Of a stretch of DNA of 64,000 nucleotides, positions 1-8,566 are shown piece by piece. The notes beneath the pieces were generated by a model, which saw nothing but the letters and a program-made list of their open reading frames with translations, was not told where the DNA came from and did no database searches. Positions within the stretch are counted from its first letter, which is position 1. Every line of letters begins with the position of its first letter. The stretch lies in the NCBI RefSeq assembly GCF_002930615.1, contig NZ_PSNX01000005.1, positions 62,001 through 126,000 on the forward strand, written 5' to 3'. The stretch is from Caldimonas caldifontis. GTDB taxonomy: Bacteria > Pseudomonadota > Gammaproteobacteria > Burkholderiales > Burkholderiaceae_C. A program made the translations under genes and the position numbers.

Positions 1-68
1 GCCAGCACGAGCAAATTGGCCAGGATGAGGACACGCCTCAGAGTCACCTCGGATTGGCGGAGGGCCAT
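1..68 (-). CDS. N-terminal fragment of a membrane protein gene (runs off the left edge)
   Basis: Reading leftwards from an ATG at 68, 22 codons stay open to the window edge. They encode MALRQSEVTLRR followed by a hydrophobic stretch (VLILANLLVL), which looks like a short cytoplasmic tail and the start of a first membrane segment or signal anchor. A GGGGAG-like ribosome site lies about 9 bases upstream. It is divergent from the EamA transporter at 135, so the roughly 65 bases between them must hold both promoters. The product cannot be identified from so few residues; sensor proteins often begin this way, but that is only a guess. Confidence 0.5.
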   Translation of the reverse strand, partial: MALRQSEVTLRRVLILANLLVL

Positions 69-134
69 CGGACAACGCTCCCCGGAAGCTTCTGATGTGC
101 AGCGATCATAGTCTGGCTCAGGGACAATCGTCGG

Positions 135-1094
135 ATGTCTGCCTTGCGACTCTCCTTCGGCCCCGCCCTGGCCCTGTTGTTCAACGCTGCTGTGTGGGGG
201 CTGTCCTGGTGGCCGATGCGCACCTTGCTCGACATGGGGCTGCACCCGCTGTGGGCCAACGTGGGACTGTTCCTCATCGGCTGCGCGCTCATCGTCCTGT
301 GGCGGCCGCAGGCCCTGCGGCAGCTGCGGGAGATGCCGGTGCTGTGGACGATGGCGCTGGCCTCGGGTGTGGTGAACGCCTCCTTCAACTGGGGGGTGAG
401 CATCGGCGAGGTGGTGCGCGTGGTGCTGCTGTTCTACCTGATGCCGGTGTGGACGGCGCTGCTGGCGCGGCTGTGGCTGGGTGAACGCCTCGGACCGGGC
501 GTGCTGCTGCGTGTGGCGCTCGCCCTGGCGGGCGCGGCCATCGTGCTGCAGCCCGAGGGATGGGCCTGGCCCCTGCCGCGCAGCCTGGCCGACTGGCTGG
601 GCGTGCTCGGCGGGTTTGCCTTTGCCTGCAACAGCGTGCTGGTGCGCCGGCTGGCCCCGGTCACCCGCGACGAGGGCCGGGCGCTGGCCATGCTGCTGGG
701 CTGTGTGGGCGTGTCAGGCCTGCTGGCCCTGATGCTGGGGCCGCTGGGGGCCGGGGCCATGGTGCCGTGGCCGCCGGCACCGCGGGCCGACTGGCTGGCC
801 GTGCTGGTGCTGGCAGCCAGCCTGTTCCTCGCGGGCAACCTGGCGTATCAGCATGGCGCATCGCGCCTGCCGGCCAATGTGACGGCGGTGATCATGCTCA
901 CCGAGGTGGTGTTTGCCGCCCTGTCGTCGGTGCTGATCGCGGGCGAGACGCTGGCGGCGCGCACGCTGCTCGGCGGCGCGCTGATCGTGACGGCGGCGTT
1001 GCTGGCGGCGCTGGGGCCCTCGCGCAGTGGCGGCGCTCAGTCTTCCCCGAAGGCCAGCCGGCGCACTTCGGCGAGCAATTCGCCGTCCTCGTAG
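135..1094 (+). CDS. EamA/DMT-family transporter
   Basis: This 319-residue integral membrane protein has the length and pattern of the drug/metabolite transporter superfamily: about ten hydrophobic helices in two repeated EamA halves. The second half has the usual ending, with a helix containing TAVIMLTEVVFAALSS and then GETL before the last helices. The substrate cannot be told from sequence; family members export amino acids, metabolites or drugs across the inner membrane. The last about 58 bases overlap antiparallel with the 3' end of the chemotaxis kinase gene, so the C-terminal tail (GPSRSGGAQSSPK...) is probably unstructured read-through into that overlap. Confidence 0.85.
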   Translation: MSALRLSFGPALALLFNAAVWGLSWWPMRTLLDMGLHPLWANVGLFLIGCALIVLWRPQALRQLREMPVLWTMALASGVVNASFNWGVSIGEVVRVVLLFYLMPVWTALLARLWLGERLGPGVLLRVALALAGAAIVLQPEGWAWPLPRSLADWLGVLGGFAFACNSVLVRRLAPVTRDEGRALAMLLGCVGVSGLLALMLGPLGAGAMVPWPPAPRADWLAVLVLAASLFLAGNLAYQHGASRLPANVTAVIMLTEVVFAALSSVLIAGETLAARTLLGGALIVTAALLAALGPSRSGGAQSSPKASRRTSASNSPSS

Positions 1095-3907
1095 GGCTTG
1101 GTGAGGAAGACGTCCACGCCGGCTTCCTCGGCGCTGCGCAGGTGCTTGTGGGTGGCGCGCGAGGTGAGCATCACCACGGGCAGCGTCTTCCACAGGCGCG
1201 ACTCACGCAGACGGCGGGTGAGCTCCAGCCCGTTGAGGTTGGGCATCTCCAGGTCGGTGAGCACCACGTCGGCCTGGCGTCGGATCAGTGCGTCGAGCGC
1301 GTCGAAGCCGTCGCGGGCGGTGGTGACGTCGTAGCCCGCATCGCCCAGCAACTGGGCCAGCGTCTTGCGCACCGAGATGGCGTCATCCACCACCAGCACG
1401 TGCTTGCGCTCGACCTGCATGCGCCGGCGCAGCCGTTCGGCCGCGGCCAGGCGCACCGGCGAGGCATAGGCCTGCTCCAGCGCTTCGAGGTCGAGCAGGA
1501 AGAGCAGCTTGCCGTCGGCGCGAAAGGCGCCGCCCGCCACGCCGCGCACGCGGCGCAGGTAGCGGCCGATGTCCTGCAGGATGAGCTCGCGCGAGTCGAG
1601 GATGCGGTCCACCTCGAGTGCGATCTCACCGCTGCCCACGCGGGCCAGCACCACGGGTCGGGCTTCGCCGCCCGACTCGCCCGCGGGCAGGCCCAGCCAG
1701 GGGCCGAGCTTCTGGTAGCGGTAGCTCTGTCCGGCGTAGCGGAACACCAGGCCCTGCGGTGTCATGGCCAGCTGGCCCTGACCAGCGGCCAGCGCGAGCA
1801 CGACGCCCTCGCTGGGCAGGGCGTAGGTGTGCCCCGCGACGTCCACCATCAGCGCATGTTGCAGTCCGGTGGTGGCTGGCACGGTCAAGGTGAAACGGCT
1901 GCCCTGGCCGGCCCGGCTGTCGATGTCGATGCGGCCCTTCATGGCGCGCAGGCGATCAGCCACCACATCCAGTCCAACCCCGCGGCCCGAGATCTCGGTG
2001 ACTTCGGTGCGGGTGGAAAAACCGGGCAGCAGGATGAGGCGGGCCAGCTCGGCCTCGGTGATGGGGTCGTCCCGCTGCAGCAGCTCCAGCTCGATGGCGC
2101 GGGCATGGATGGTGGGCAGGTCCAGGCCCCGGCCATCGTCGGCACAGACCACGGTGACCGTGCGGCTGTCGCGCTCGAAGCTCAGGCGCACGGTGCCCTG
2201 TGGCGGCTTGCCGGCCCGTTGGCGTTCCTCGGGCGGCTCGATGCCGTGGTCCACCGCATTGCGCAGCAGGTGCAGCAGCGGCTCGGTGAGGCGGTCCAGC
2301 ACATCGGTGTCGAGCAGCATCTGCTCGCCTTCGATGTGCAGGTCCACCTCCTTGTGCGTGGCGCGCGCGGTCTGGGCGACGTTGCGTTTCAGGCGTGAGA
2401 TCACCTGGCGAGCCGGCACCAGCCGCGCACCGATTAGTTCGCGGTGCTGCTCGACGAGCTCGTGCCCTTGCTTGCGCAAGGCCTGCACGGCCGTCTGCAC
2501 CTGAGCGCGCGCCGCCTTCGCGTGCTCGGCCTCGTCAGCGATCATCTCGGCGGTGAAGCGCACGAGCGATTGCAGTTCGTTGTAGCGGTCCAGCTCCAGG
2601 CTGTCGAAGAGCCCCCCTTCGGCCTGGGCGCGCGACTGCAGGTCGTGGCCCTGGCGGTCCACGGCCAGTTCCAGGTCGCGCAGGCGGTCCTGCAGGGCGC
2701 GGTTGGCCAGTTCGATCTGGCCGAGGCGGTCTTCCACCTGGCGCACCATCTCCTCGGCGCGGCCCTGATGGACCAGGGCCTGGCCGGCACGGCGCACCAG
2801 CCGGTCCAGCCGATCGACGGCGATGCGCAGCGTGGCGCGTGCGGGCTCTTCGGCCGAGCCCTCGGGCGCTTGCGATGGCGTGGCCGCCCGGGCCTCGGGT
2901 CGGGCCTCGGGCAGGGCACGCGGCGCCGGCTCGGCCGCCAGCGCTGCGGGGAGGGTGTCCACGGCCAGGGTCTCGGCGCGGCCCTCCCGGATGGCACGCA
3001 CCCACTCGCCCAGGCGGGCCAGCCAGCCCGCGGCGTCGCGCGGCGGGTCTTCCTCGCCGCGCAGCGCATAGATCATCTGGTCCAGGCAGGCCACCGCCTG
3101 TTCGAGGTCGCGTGCCAGCGCCGCAGGGATGCGCCCCTCGCGCTCGACGGCGTGGTCGAGCACGTCCTCGATGCGGTGGGCCAGGCGGCCGATGCCTCGG
3201 ATGCCGATGATGTTGCCGCTGCCCTTGAAGGTGTGCGCCACACGGCGCGCCTCGTGCAGGGTGCTGATGTCGATGCGCCCGGCGGCCAGCGCATGCACCG
3301 CCTCGGCCAGGGCCGCCACCTGGGCCGGGGCGTCGTCAAGAAAGACGTCGTACAGCGCGGCGTCCACGTCCTCGGGCACGTCCAGCGACACGTCGTCGCC
3401 GGGGTCCGTGGCCGGGACATCAATGGCTGCGGCCCGCGTGGTGCTGTCTTCGAGCAGATGCTCGGGCACGGCCGGCGGCTCGCGCAGCAGTTCACGCAGC
3501 AGGGCCAGCTGGTCGGGCGCCGGCGCAACCGGTCCGCTGGCCAGGAAGCCGATCAGCGCATCGGTGGCCGCTTCGTGGCTGGGTGCGTCGAAGTAGGCCT
3601 GCAGGGGCGGCTGCCACTGCGCCAGCCAGCCCAGCGCGTCCTGGCGGGCGGTGGGTTCGAGCGTGGCGAACACGCTGATGCCGTCGCGCAGCAGATCGAG
3701 CACGATCGCGGCCCCCTCCAGGCCCACCACGCGGCTGGCCTGGGCGAGGCGGTCGAAGAGGGTGGCCGCCTCGGCGGCCGGGCCCGGGTCGTCGGGGTTG
3801 CTGAGCCATTGCATCAGCGCCGCATCCACCTCGGGCGCGGCCAGCACGAACTCGTCGCGCAGCACCTGGAGCAGGGCGTCGGCGTTCATGGGCGGCTCAG
3901 TAGACAT
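1037..3907 (-). CDS. pilL: CheA-type hybrid histidine kinase of a Pil-Chp chemosensory system
   Basis: This 956-residue kinase would phosphorylate response regulators that control type IV pili or related surface behaviour. From the N-terminus it shows a degenerate helical Hpt-like region (about 1-125), a canonical Hpt domain with phosphoacceptor His225 in AHTFKGSGN, a dimerisation and HATPase_c region with the N-box NAVDHGIEPPEER, a CheW-like domain, and a C-terminal receiver (about 838-956) with VVDD, the phosphorylatable Asp in LTDLEMP, and the Lys in LTKPYED. One canonical Hpt plus a fused receiver is much simpler than Pseudomonas ChpA with its many Hpt modules. It overlaps the receptor gene upstream by 11 bp, so the two are translationally coupled. 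The name pilL rests on domain order and gene order; no pilus structural gene is in the window. Confidence 0.85.
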   Translation of the reverse strand: MSTEPPMNADALLQVLRDEFVLAAPEVDAALMQWLSNPDDPGPAAEAATLFDRLAQASRVVGLEGAAIVLDLLRDGISVFATLEPTARQDALGWLAQWQPPLQAYFDAPSHEAATDALIGFLASGPVAPAPDQLALLRELLREPPAVPEHLLEDSTTRAAAIDVPATDPGDDVSLDVPEDVDAALYDVFLDDAPAQVAALAEAVHALAAGRIDISTLHEARRVAHTFKGSGNIIGIRGIGRLAHRIEDVLDHAVEREGRIPAALARDLEQAVACLDQMIYALRGEEDPPRDAAGWLARLGEWVRAIREGRAETLAVDTLPAALAAEPAPRALPEARPEARAATPSQAPEGSAEEPARATLRIAVDRLDRLVRRAGQALVHQGRAEEMVRQVEDRLGQIELANRALQDRLRDLELAVDRQGHDLQSRAQAEGGLFDSLELDRYNELQSLVRFTAEMIADEAEHAKAARAQVQTAVQALRKQGHELVEQHRELIGARLVPARQVISRLKRNVAQTARATHKEVDLHIEGEQMLLDTDVLDRLTEPLLHLLRNAVDHGIEPPEERQRAGKPPQGTVRLSFERDSRTVTVVCADDGRGLDLPTIHARAIELELLQRDDPITEAELARLILLPGFSTRTEVTEISGRGVGLDVVADRLRAMKGRIDIDSRAGQGSRFTLTVPATTGLQHALMVDVAGHTYALPSEGVVLALAAGQGQLAMTPQGLVFRYAGQSYRYQKLGPWLGLPAGESGGEARPVVLARVGSGEIALEVDRILDSRELILQDIGRYLRRVRGVAGGAFRADGKLLFLLDLEALEQAYASPVRLAAAERLRRRMQVERKHVLVVDDAISVRKTLAQLLGDAGYDVTTARDGFDALDALIRRQADVVLTDLEMPNLNGLELTRRLRESRLWKTLPVVMLTSRATHKHLRSAEEAGVDVFLTKPYEDGELLAEVRRLAFGED

Positions 3908-6311
3908 CCTCGGGCGGTGGCAGACGGAACTGGCCCACGGCTTCGGACAGGCGGCGGGCGTAATCGACCAGCGTCGCGGTCGATTCGGTCTGTTGCTCGA
4001 TGGCCAGGATGGTCTGGGCCGAGCCGCGGTTGAGCTGGTCCACCGACAGGCGCAGTTCGTGCGCCAGGGTGCTCTGCGCCTGCGAGAAGGCAGCGATCTG
4101 CTGCACCAGGCTCACGAGCTGGGCCGTGGTGTCGCGCGTTTCCGCCATCTGAGCGCCGGCAAGGCGGGCCTGTTCGGACTGCTTGACCACCTGGGCGATG
4201 AGGCGGTTCATCGTGAGCAGGGTGTCGCCGGTTTCCACCTGGATGCTCTGCACGAGCTGGGCGATCTGGCCGGTGGCCTGACGGGCCGATTCCGACAGGC
4301 GCTGCACCTCCTCGGCCACCACCGCGAAGCTGCGCCCGGCCTCGCCGGCGTTGCTGGCCTGCATCGAGGCGTTGAGCGAGAGCACATGGGTGCGCTCGGC
4401 GATCGCGTTGATGAGGTTCACGACGGTGGAAATCTCCTGGCTGCGCTCGCCCAGGCGCTTGAAGCGCTTCTCGGTTTCGGCGATCGCCCCGCGCAGCGAC
4501 TCCATGCCGCGCACGGTGGTGTCCACCGCCTGCAGGGCCGCGTCCGTGGCGGCACTGGCCAGTTCGGCCGCCTCGCTGGAATTGGTGGACAGCGCGGCCA
4601 TCTGGGCGAGCTGGTAGGTGGCCTGGTTGAGGCTGGCCGCCATGCCTTCCAGCGCGGCGCGCTCCTCCTGCGCCGTCTCATCGACGCGCACGGCCTGCTC
4701 CCCCACGAACTCACAGGCGCTGCGCACCTGCTCGGCGATGTTCTGCACCTCGTGCAAGGTGCGGCTGGTCTCGTCGCCGAGCTGGTTGATCGACGACGAC
4801 AGCGTGCCGATGATGTCCTCGGTGACCTCGGCGCGGGCGGTGAGGTCCTTGTTCGACATCTGGAAGACGGTCTGCAGCAAGGCCACCACCGAGCGGTTCA
4901 GGCTGTCGTTTTCTTGCGCGGCCTGCTGCAGGCGCCGCCCGCGTTCGTCGAGCACGCGGTCCAGGGCGGCACTCAGTTCTCCCCATTCGTCGGGCGTGTC
5001 GATGCGGCTGCGGGCCTGGGCATCGCCCTGGGCGGCGCGCACGAGCGTCTCGCGCAGTTGCGCCAGCGGCGCCTGCCAGCGCCGGCCCAGTCCGGCCAGG
5101 CCGGCGCCGGCCAGCACCATGGCCACGCCGGTGCCGGCCGCTGCCGGCCACCAGGCCAGGCGAGGCTCCGCGCGGCTGCCGGGGGCCTGAGCCTGGGGCT
5201 GCCAGACCAGCTGCCACACGGGGCCCTGGGCACCGAGCCGGACGGGCACGCCCGGCAAGGCGCCGGCGGATGGCGGCGGCAGCACGCCCACCGGGGTGTT
5301 GCGGTGCTGTGCCAGGGCGCGTTTGTCCTCGGCCACATCCGAGGCGGCGTCTGCGAAGGCCGCGGGGGCGGCGGACCAGGCCGCCGGGACCGAACGCAGC
5401 AGCCCGTCGGGGCCGACGAGCCAGGCCTGATCGGTGAGACCGGCCAGGGCGGCCGTGAGCGCCTGCAGCCGGACCCGCCCGGCCAGCACGCCCACCTGGC
5501 GGTCGCCGTCGAACACCGGCACCGCGGCAAAGACCTGCCACTCGGCAGGGGCCGGGAGGTAGCGGGCCGCGTCCGACAGGGCTGCGGCCGAAGCATCTGC
5601 CGCGCGACGCACGCGGGCATAGGTCTCGGCCAGGGCCGATGCCGCGCCCAGACCCTCCACCAGCGAGGTGGCGAAATCAGGATCCTTGGCCACGCTGTAC
5701 ACGATGGTGTCGGTGGCCGTGTCGATGAGGAGGAGGTCGTCCCAGCCCAGGATGCGGCGCGCCGTACGCCAGGCGGGATGCACCTGGGCGTGAAGCTCGG
5801 CATAGCGGCCGGTCAGATCGGCGCGGTCGAGGCTTTCGCGCTCCCCCCCGCCGTGCGGGTTGCGGACCACATAGGCCTGCTGCAGCGCGGCGCTGGCGCG
5901 GTCGCGCGACCGGACGGCCGGGCCCAGGTCGGGCAGGGGCTGCCGCTCGGCGCGGGCCCACTCCGGCGTGAGCCGGGTGGCCAGCCAGGCCAGCATCTCG
6001 TCATGGACGGCGGCATCGGCGGGCGCCGGTGCCGGTCCGGCCAGTTCAGCCATCGCCTGGGCCAGGCCCTGCACGTCACGCGCCGTGCCAGGCTGGGCGG
6101 CCAGGGCACGCAGGGCGGCCAGCCGCTGGTCGATGTCGGACTGCAGGGCGCGGGCGAGCTGGTCGCGCGAGCGGTCCTCGTGAGCCTGCCCGGCGGCGGC
6201 CCAGGTCGTGTCCGCGGGGGCGGGGGTCAGGACCAGCGCGGTCCAGGCCAGTGCGGCCCCCAGCACGGCGGCGCCGGCGCCCGCGAGCAGCAGCTTCTGG
6301 CTCAGGTTCAT
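3897..6311 (-). CDS. pilJ: Methyl-accepting chemotaxis protein, PilJ-like
   Basis: I take the start at the ATG at 6311 (MNLSQKLLL), which has GGAG a few bases upstream and puts the first membrane helix at residues 8-30. A longer open frame upstream is proline-rich and looks non-coding. The 804-residue receptor has a periplasmic sensing region, a second helix near 382-404, a HAMP-like segment and a signalling domain whose hairpin tip lies near 637-660 (ERTHVLSLNASMQASNAGE). It should sit in the inner membrane and feed the CheA-like kinase encoded just downstream through the CheW protein encoded just upstream. No cheR or cheB lies nearby. No classic CheR-tethering pentapeptide is visible at the C-terminus, which ends PPPEDVY. 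Confidence 0.87.
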   Translation of the reverse strand: MNLSQKLLLAGAGAAVLGAALAWTALVLTPAPADTTWAAAGQAHEDRSRDQLARALQSDIDQRLAALRALAAQPGTARDVQGLAQAMAELAGPAPAPADAAVHDEMLAWLATRLTPEWARAERQPLPDLGPAVRSRDRASAALQQAYVVRNPHGGGERESLDRADLTGRYAELHAQVHPAWRTARRILGWDDLLLIDTATDTIVYSVAKDPDFATSLVEGLGAASALAETYARVRRAADASAAALSDAARYLPAPAEWQVFAAVPVFDGDRQVGVLAGRVRLQALTAALAGLTDQAWLVGPDGLLRSVPAAWSAAPAAFADAASDVAEDKRALAQHRNTPVGVLPPPSAGALPGVPVRLGAQGPVWQLVWQPQAQAPGSRAEPRLAWWPAAAGTGVAMVLAGAGLAGLGRRWQAPLAQLRETLVRAAQGDAQARSRIDTPDEWGELSAALDRVLDERGRRLQQAAQENDSLNRSVVALLQTVFQMSNKDLTARAEVTEDIIGTLSSSINQLGDETSRTLHEVQNIAEQVRSACEFVGEQAVRVDETAQEERAALEGMAASLNQATYQLAQMAALSTNSSEAAELASAATDAALQAVDTTVRGMESLRGAIAETEKRFKRLGERSQEISTVVNLINAIAERTHVLSLNASMQASNAGEAGRSFAVVAEEVQRLSESARQATGQIAQLVQSIQVETGDTLLTMNRLIAQVVKQSEQARLAGAQMAETRDTTAQLVSLVQQIAAFSQAQSTLAHELRLSVDQLNRGSAQTILAIEQQTESTATLVDYARRLSEAVGQFRLPPPEDVY

Positions 6312-6351
6312 GCAGGGCTCCGGGTCGGGGGCATGGGCTTCGCGGTGGGGT

Positions 6352-6831
6352 TCAGGCCAGGCTGAGCTCGGCGGCCCAGGCTTCCAGCAAGGCGGGGGCG
6401 TCGATGACCGCCCAGGGGCGTCCGGTGGCGTCGATGGCGGCGCCCCGGGCGAATTCGGCCAGGGCGGGCGGCAGACTCGGCGGCACACCGGCCACCGTCT
6501 TCACCAGGGTGGGCAGGCCGCGGAAGATCAGGCCGGCCACGCGGTCGCCTTCGCCACCCACCAGGACATGGCTGCCGGGCCCCGCTTCGGTGCCTTGGGC
6601 CGGATCGAGCCAGCGCGCCAGATCGAAGACCGGGATGACCGCTCCGTCCACATTGGCGGCCCCCATCAGCCAGGCTGGCGCATGGGGCACGTCGGAGAGC
6701 TCGATGTCCTCGATCAGGTTGCGCGCCCAGCTGAAAGGAAAGGCCAGCGCCCAGGGGCCGCACAGCACGCCCTGGGCCTGCTCGGCTGTCGGAGCGGACG
6801 GGGGTGGGGCGGAGAAGACGTTGGAACTCAC
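6352..6831 (-). CDS. pilI: CheW-like adaptor protein, PilI-like
   Basis: The 159-residue protein is a single CheW-type SH3-like domain. Recognisable pieces are FPFSWARNLIEDIELSDVP, the LMGAANVDGAVIPVFDLARW strand pair typical of CheW (consensus GxxNxRGxVxPVxDL), and VAGLIFRGL near the end. It would couple the PilJ-like receptor to the hybrid kinase in the polar signalling array. It lies 40 bases upstream of the receptor gene and about 90 bases downstream of the response regulator gene, all on the minus strand, so one transcript is likely. The N-terminal 20 residues are alanine/proline-rich and probably flexible. Confidence 0.8.
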   Translation of the reverse strand: MSSNVFSAPPPSAPTAEQAQGVLCGPWALAFPFSWARNLIEDIELSDVPHAPAWLMGAANVDGAVIPVFDLARWLDPAQGTEAGPGSHVLVGGEGDRVAGLIFRGLPTLVKTVAGVPPSLPPALAEFARGAAIDATGRPWAVIDAPALLEAWAAELSLA

Positions 6832-6923
6832 GAAAGCGATGCTGCAGCCAGGGTTGCCTGGCGCAGTGTAGAGGCTCCGGACCGCTCAAGGAAACGCCGG
6901 GCGCAGCCTGGCCCTGGGGACGC

Positions 6924-7820
6924 TCAGTTGGCGGCCGTGTTCTCGAAGCTGCGCTGGAAGGCGGCGTCGTGTTCGCTGATCACCCGCACCAGTTCGTCCT
7001 CGGACAGCGGCTTGGTGAGGTAGGCGTCGCAGCCGGCCAGGGTGCCACGGATGCGATCGACGGGGCCGGCGCGGCTGGTGAGCATCACCACCACCGGCAC
7101 CTGGCGCCCCGGCGGCGGCATGCGGCGCTTGATGACCTTGCAGGTCTGGTAGCCGTCCATGCCTTCCATCATCACGTCGAGAAACACGAACTCGAACTGC
7201 TGGCGTTCGATGCGCTCCAGCGCCTCCTCGCCGCTGCGGGCCAGATGCACCTTGAAGCCGAAGCGCTTCAGGCGGGTCTGCATGAAGCGCAGGGCGATGT
7301 CGGAGTCGTCCACCACCAGGATGTGGTCGAACTTGTCGTCGCCTGCGACCATCACCGAATTGGAGAACCCGCTGCTGCCGCTGAAATCGGTGGTGCCGGC
7401 CGGGCCGGCGGGGCGGCCGGAAGTGGCCGCAGGCATGGCCTCGACGGAGAGGCTGGGGGGCGCCGGGGTGGGGGAGGCGGGCGGGGTCGGGGCGGGCCGC
7501 GCCGGCGTGGCGCCCGGCTGCACCATCTCGTCGAGCAGGCGCAGGATGTTCATCAGGTTGATCGGCCGGGGCAGTCGGGCGATGCCGGGGCCGACGTCGT
7601 TGGCGCCGATGAACAGGGCGCGCTGCAGCTTGCCCGCGCTGCGCACGGCGCTGATGGCCGCCACCTGATCGGCATCGGCGATGGCCAGGTCGCACAGGCG
7701 CAGGTCTTCGACCAGGTCGTACGCCGGCTGCCGGCGCGCCGCCAGGCGGAAGAAGGACTGGAAGGTCGAGCGCTCGAAGGGGCTGAAACCCTGGACGGCC
7801 ACCCGGTAACGCATGCTCAT
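6924..7820 (-). CDS. Response regulator with an unusual N-terminal domain (Pil-Chp operon)
   Basis: The 298-residue product starts best at the ATG at 7820 (MSMRYRVAV) with AGGAG about 10 bases upstream. Residues 1-115 form a compact alpha/beta segment that resembles a receiver fold without the phosphorylation Asp. A proline-rich linker follows (about 100-135), then a full receiver at about 170-290 with LVVDDSD, the phosphoacceptor Asp in VFLDVMMEGMDG, the switch Thr in VVMLTSR and the Lys in YLTKPLSEDE. There is no DNA-binding output domain. It heads the chemosensory operon and is the likely phosphate target of the kinase (PilG/PilH role). Pil-Chp systems usually have two small regulators; only this one is here. 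Confidence 0.82.
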   Translation of the reverse strand: MSMRYRVAVQGFSPFERSTFQSFFRLAARRQPAYDLVEDLRLCDLAIADADQVAAISAVRSAGKLQRALFIGANDVGPGIARLPRPINLMNILRLLDEMVQPGATPARPAPTPPASPTPAPPSLSVEAMPAATSGRPAGPAGTTDFSGSSGFSNSVMVAGDDKFDHILVVDDSDIALRFMQTRLKRFGFKVHLARSGEEALERIERQQFEFVFLDVMMEGMDGYQTCKVIKRRMPPPGRQVPVVVMLTSRAGPVDRIRGTLAGCDAYLTKPLSEDELVRVISEHDAAFQRSFENTAAN

Positions 7821-7922
7821 GAGACAGGGGCTCCTGGCCGCAGCCGCGCGCTGACCGTCGGTGCGCCGGCTCCGGCAAAGCGGATGCTGCAATGTTCAGC
7901 CCCGCCGCGTCCGGGCGTCAAG

Positions 7923-7957
7923 CCCGAAAACGAGGGGCGAAGCCTCGTCCTTTCGGG
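7923..7957. repeat. 35-bp imperfect inverted repeat between divergent genes
   Basis: CCCGAAA at 7923-7929 pairs with TTTCGGG at 7951-7957. Inside it, CGAGG at 7931-7935 pairs with CCTCG at 7943-7947 around a 7-base loop. No T-run follows on either strand, so it is not a standard intrinsic terminator. It lies in the 192-base divergent region between the response regulator gene and the glutathione peroxidase gene. It may be a regulator site or a short dispersed palindrome; nothing here decides between them. Confidence 0.5.
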
Positions 7958-8012
7958 GGATGCCCGGCTCGGCGTACCATGCCTGCTTCGAGTTGCCAGG
8001 CTGGTTCGCGCC

Positions 8013-8516
8013 ATGAAATCCACCGACTCCCGCACCGTCTATGACTTCGACGCCCAGGCCATCGACGGCCGGCCCGTGAAGCTGGCCGACTACCGCGGCA
8101 AGGTCCTGCTCATCGTCAACACCGCCAGCCAGTGCGGCTTCACGCCGCAGTTCGCCGGGCTGGAAAAGCTCTGGGCGGCCCATGCGGCCCAGGGCCTGGT
8201 GGTGCTGGGCTTCCCCAGCAACGAGTTTGGGGGCCAGGACCCGGGCAGCAACGAGGAAATCGCCAGCTTCTGCCAGGTGAACTATGGCGTGAGCTTCCCG
8301 ATGATGAGCAAGATCAAGGTCAACGGCCCCGACGCCCATCCGCTCTACCAGTGGCTCACCGCCCAGGCGCCGGGCCTGCTGGGCACCAAGGCCATCAAGT
8401 GGAACTTCACCAAGTTCCTCGTCGACCGCCACGGTCAGGTGCTCAAGCGCTACGCCCCCACCGACAAACCCGAGGCCATCGAGCGCGACATCGAGGCGGC
8501 GCTCGCGGCCGATTGA
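8013..8516 (+). CDS. Glutathione peroxidase (cysteine type)
   Basis: The 167-residue enzyme belongs to the GPx/BtuE family and would reduce hydroperoxides with glutathione or thioredoxin in the cytoplasm. All family marks are present: the peroxidatic Cys in NTASQCGFTPQ near residue 40, the Gln-containing FPSNEFGGQDPG motif, and WNFTKFLVDRHG near the C-terminus, where W and N complete the catalytic tetrad. A second conserved Cys in SFCQVNYGVSFP is the usual resolving Cys of thioredoxin-dependent forms. Length is normal. The ATG at 8013 gives the expected N-terminus (YDFDAQAIDG). The next gene starts 50 bases downstream with its own strong ribosome site. Confidence 0.93.
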   Translation: MKSTDSRTVYDFDAQAIDGRPVKLADYRGKVLLIVNTASQCGFTPQFAGLEKLWAAHAAQGLVVLGFPSNEFGGQDPGSNEEIASFCQVNYGVSFPMMSKIKVNGPDAHPLYQWLTAQAPGLLGTKAIKWNFTKFLVDRHGQVLKRYAPTDKPEAIERDIEAALAAD

Positions 8517-8566
8517 TGGACAGCCGCCCCCGATAATTGAAGTGCCCCGTTTCTGAAGGAGACCCC

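Noticed and set aside
560-2398. Long plus-strand frame over the EamA and chemotaxis kinase genes
   Set aside because: Compositional artefact of high GC; no family similarity, and it conflicts with the clear CheA-type kinase on the other strand.
7923-7957. Inverted repeat read as an intrinsic terminator
   Set aside because: No T-run on either strand and it lies between divergent promoters, so it is listed only as a repeat.
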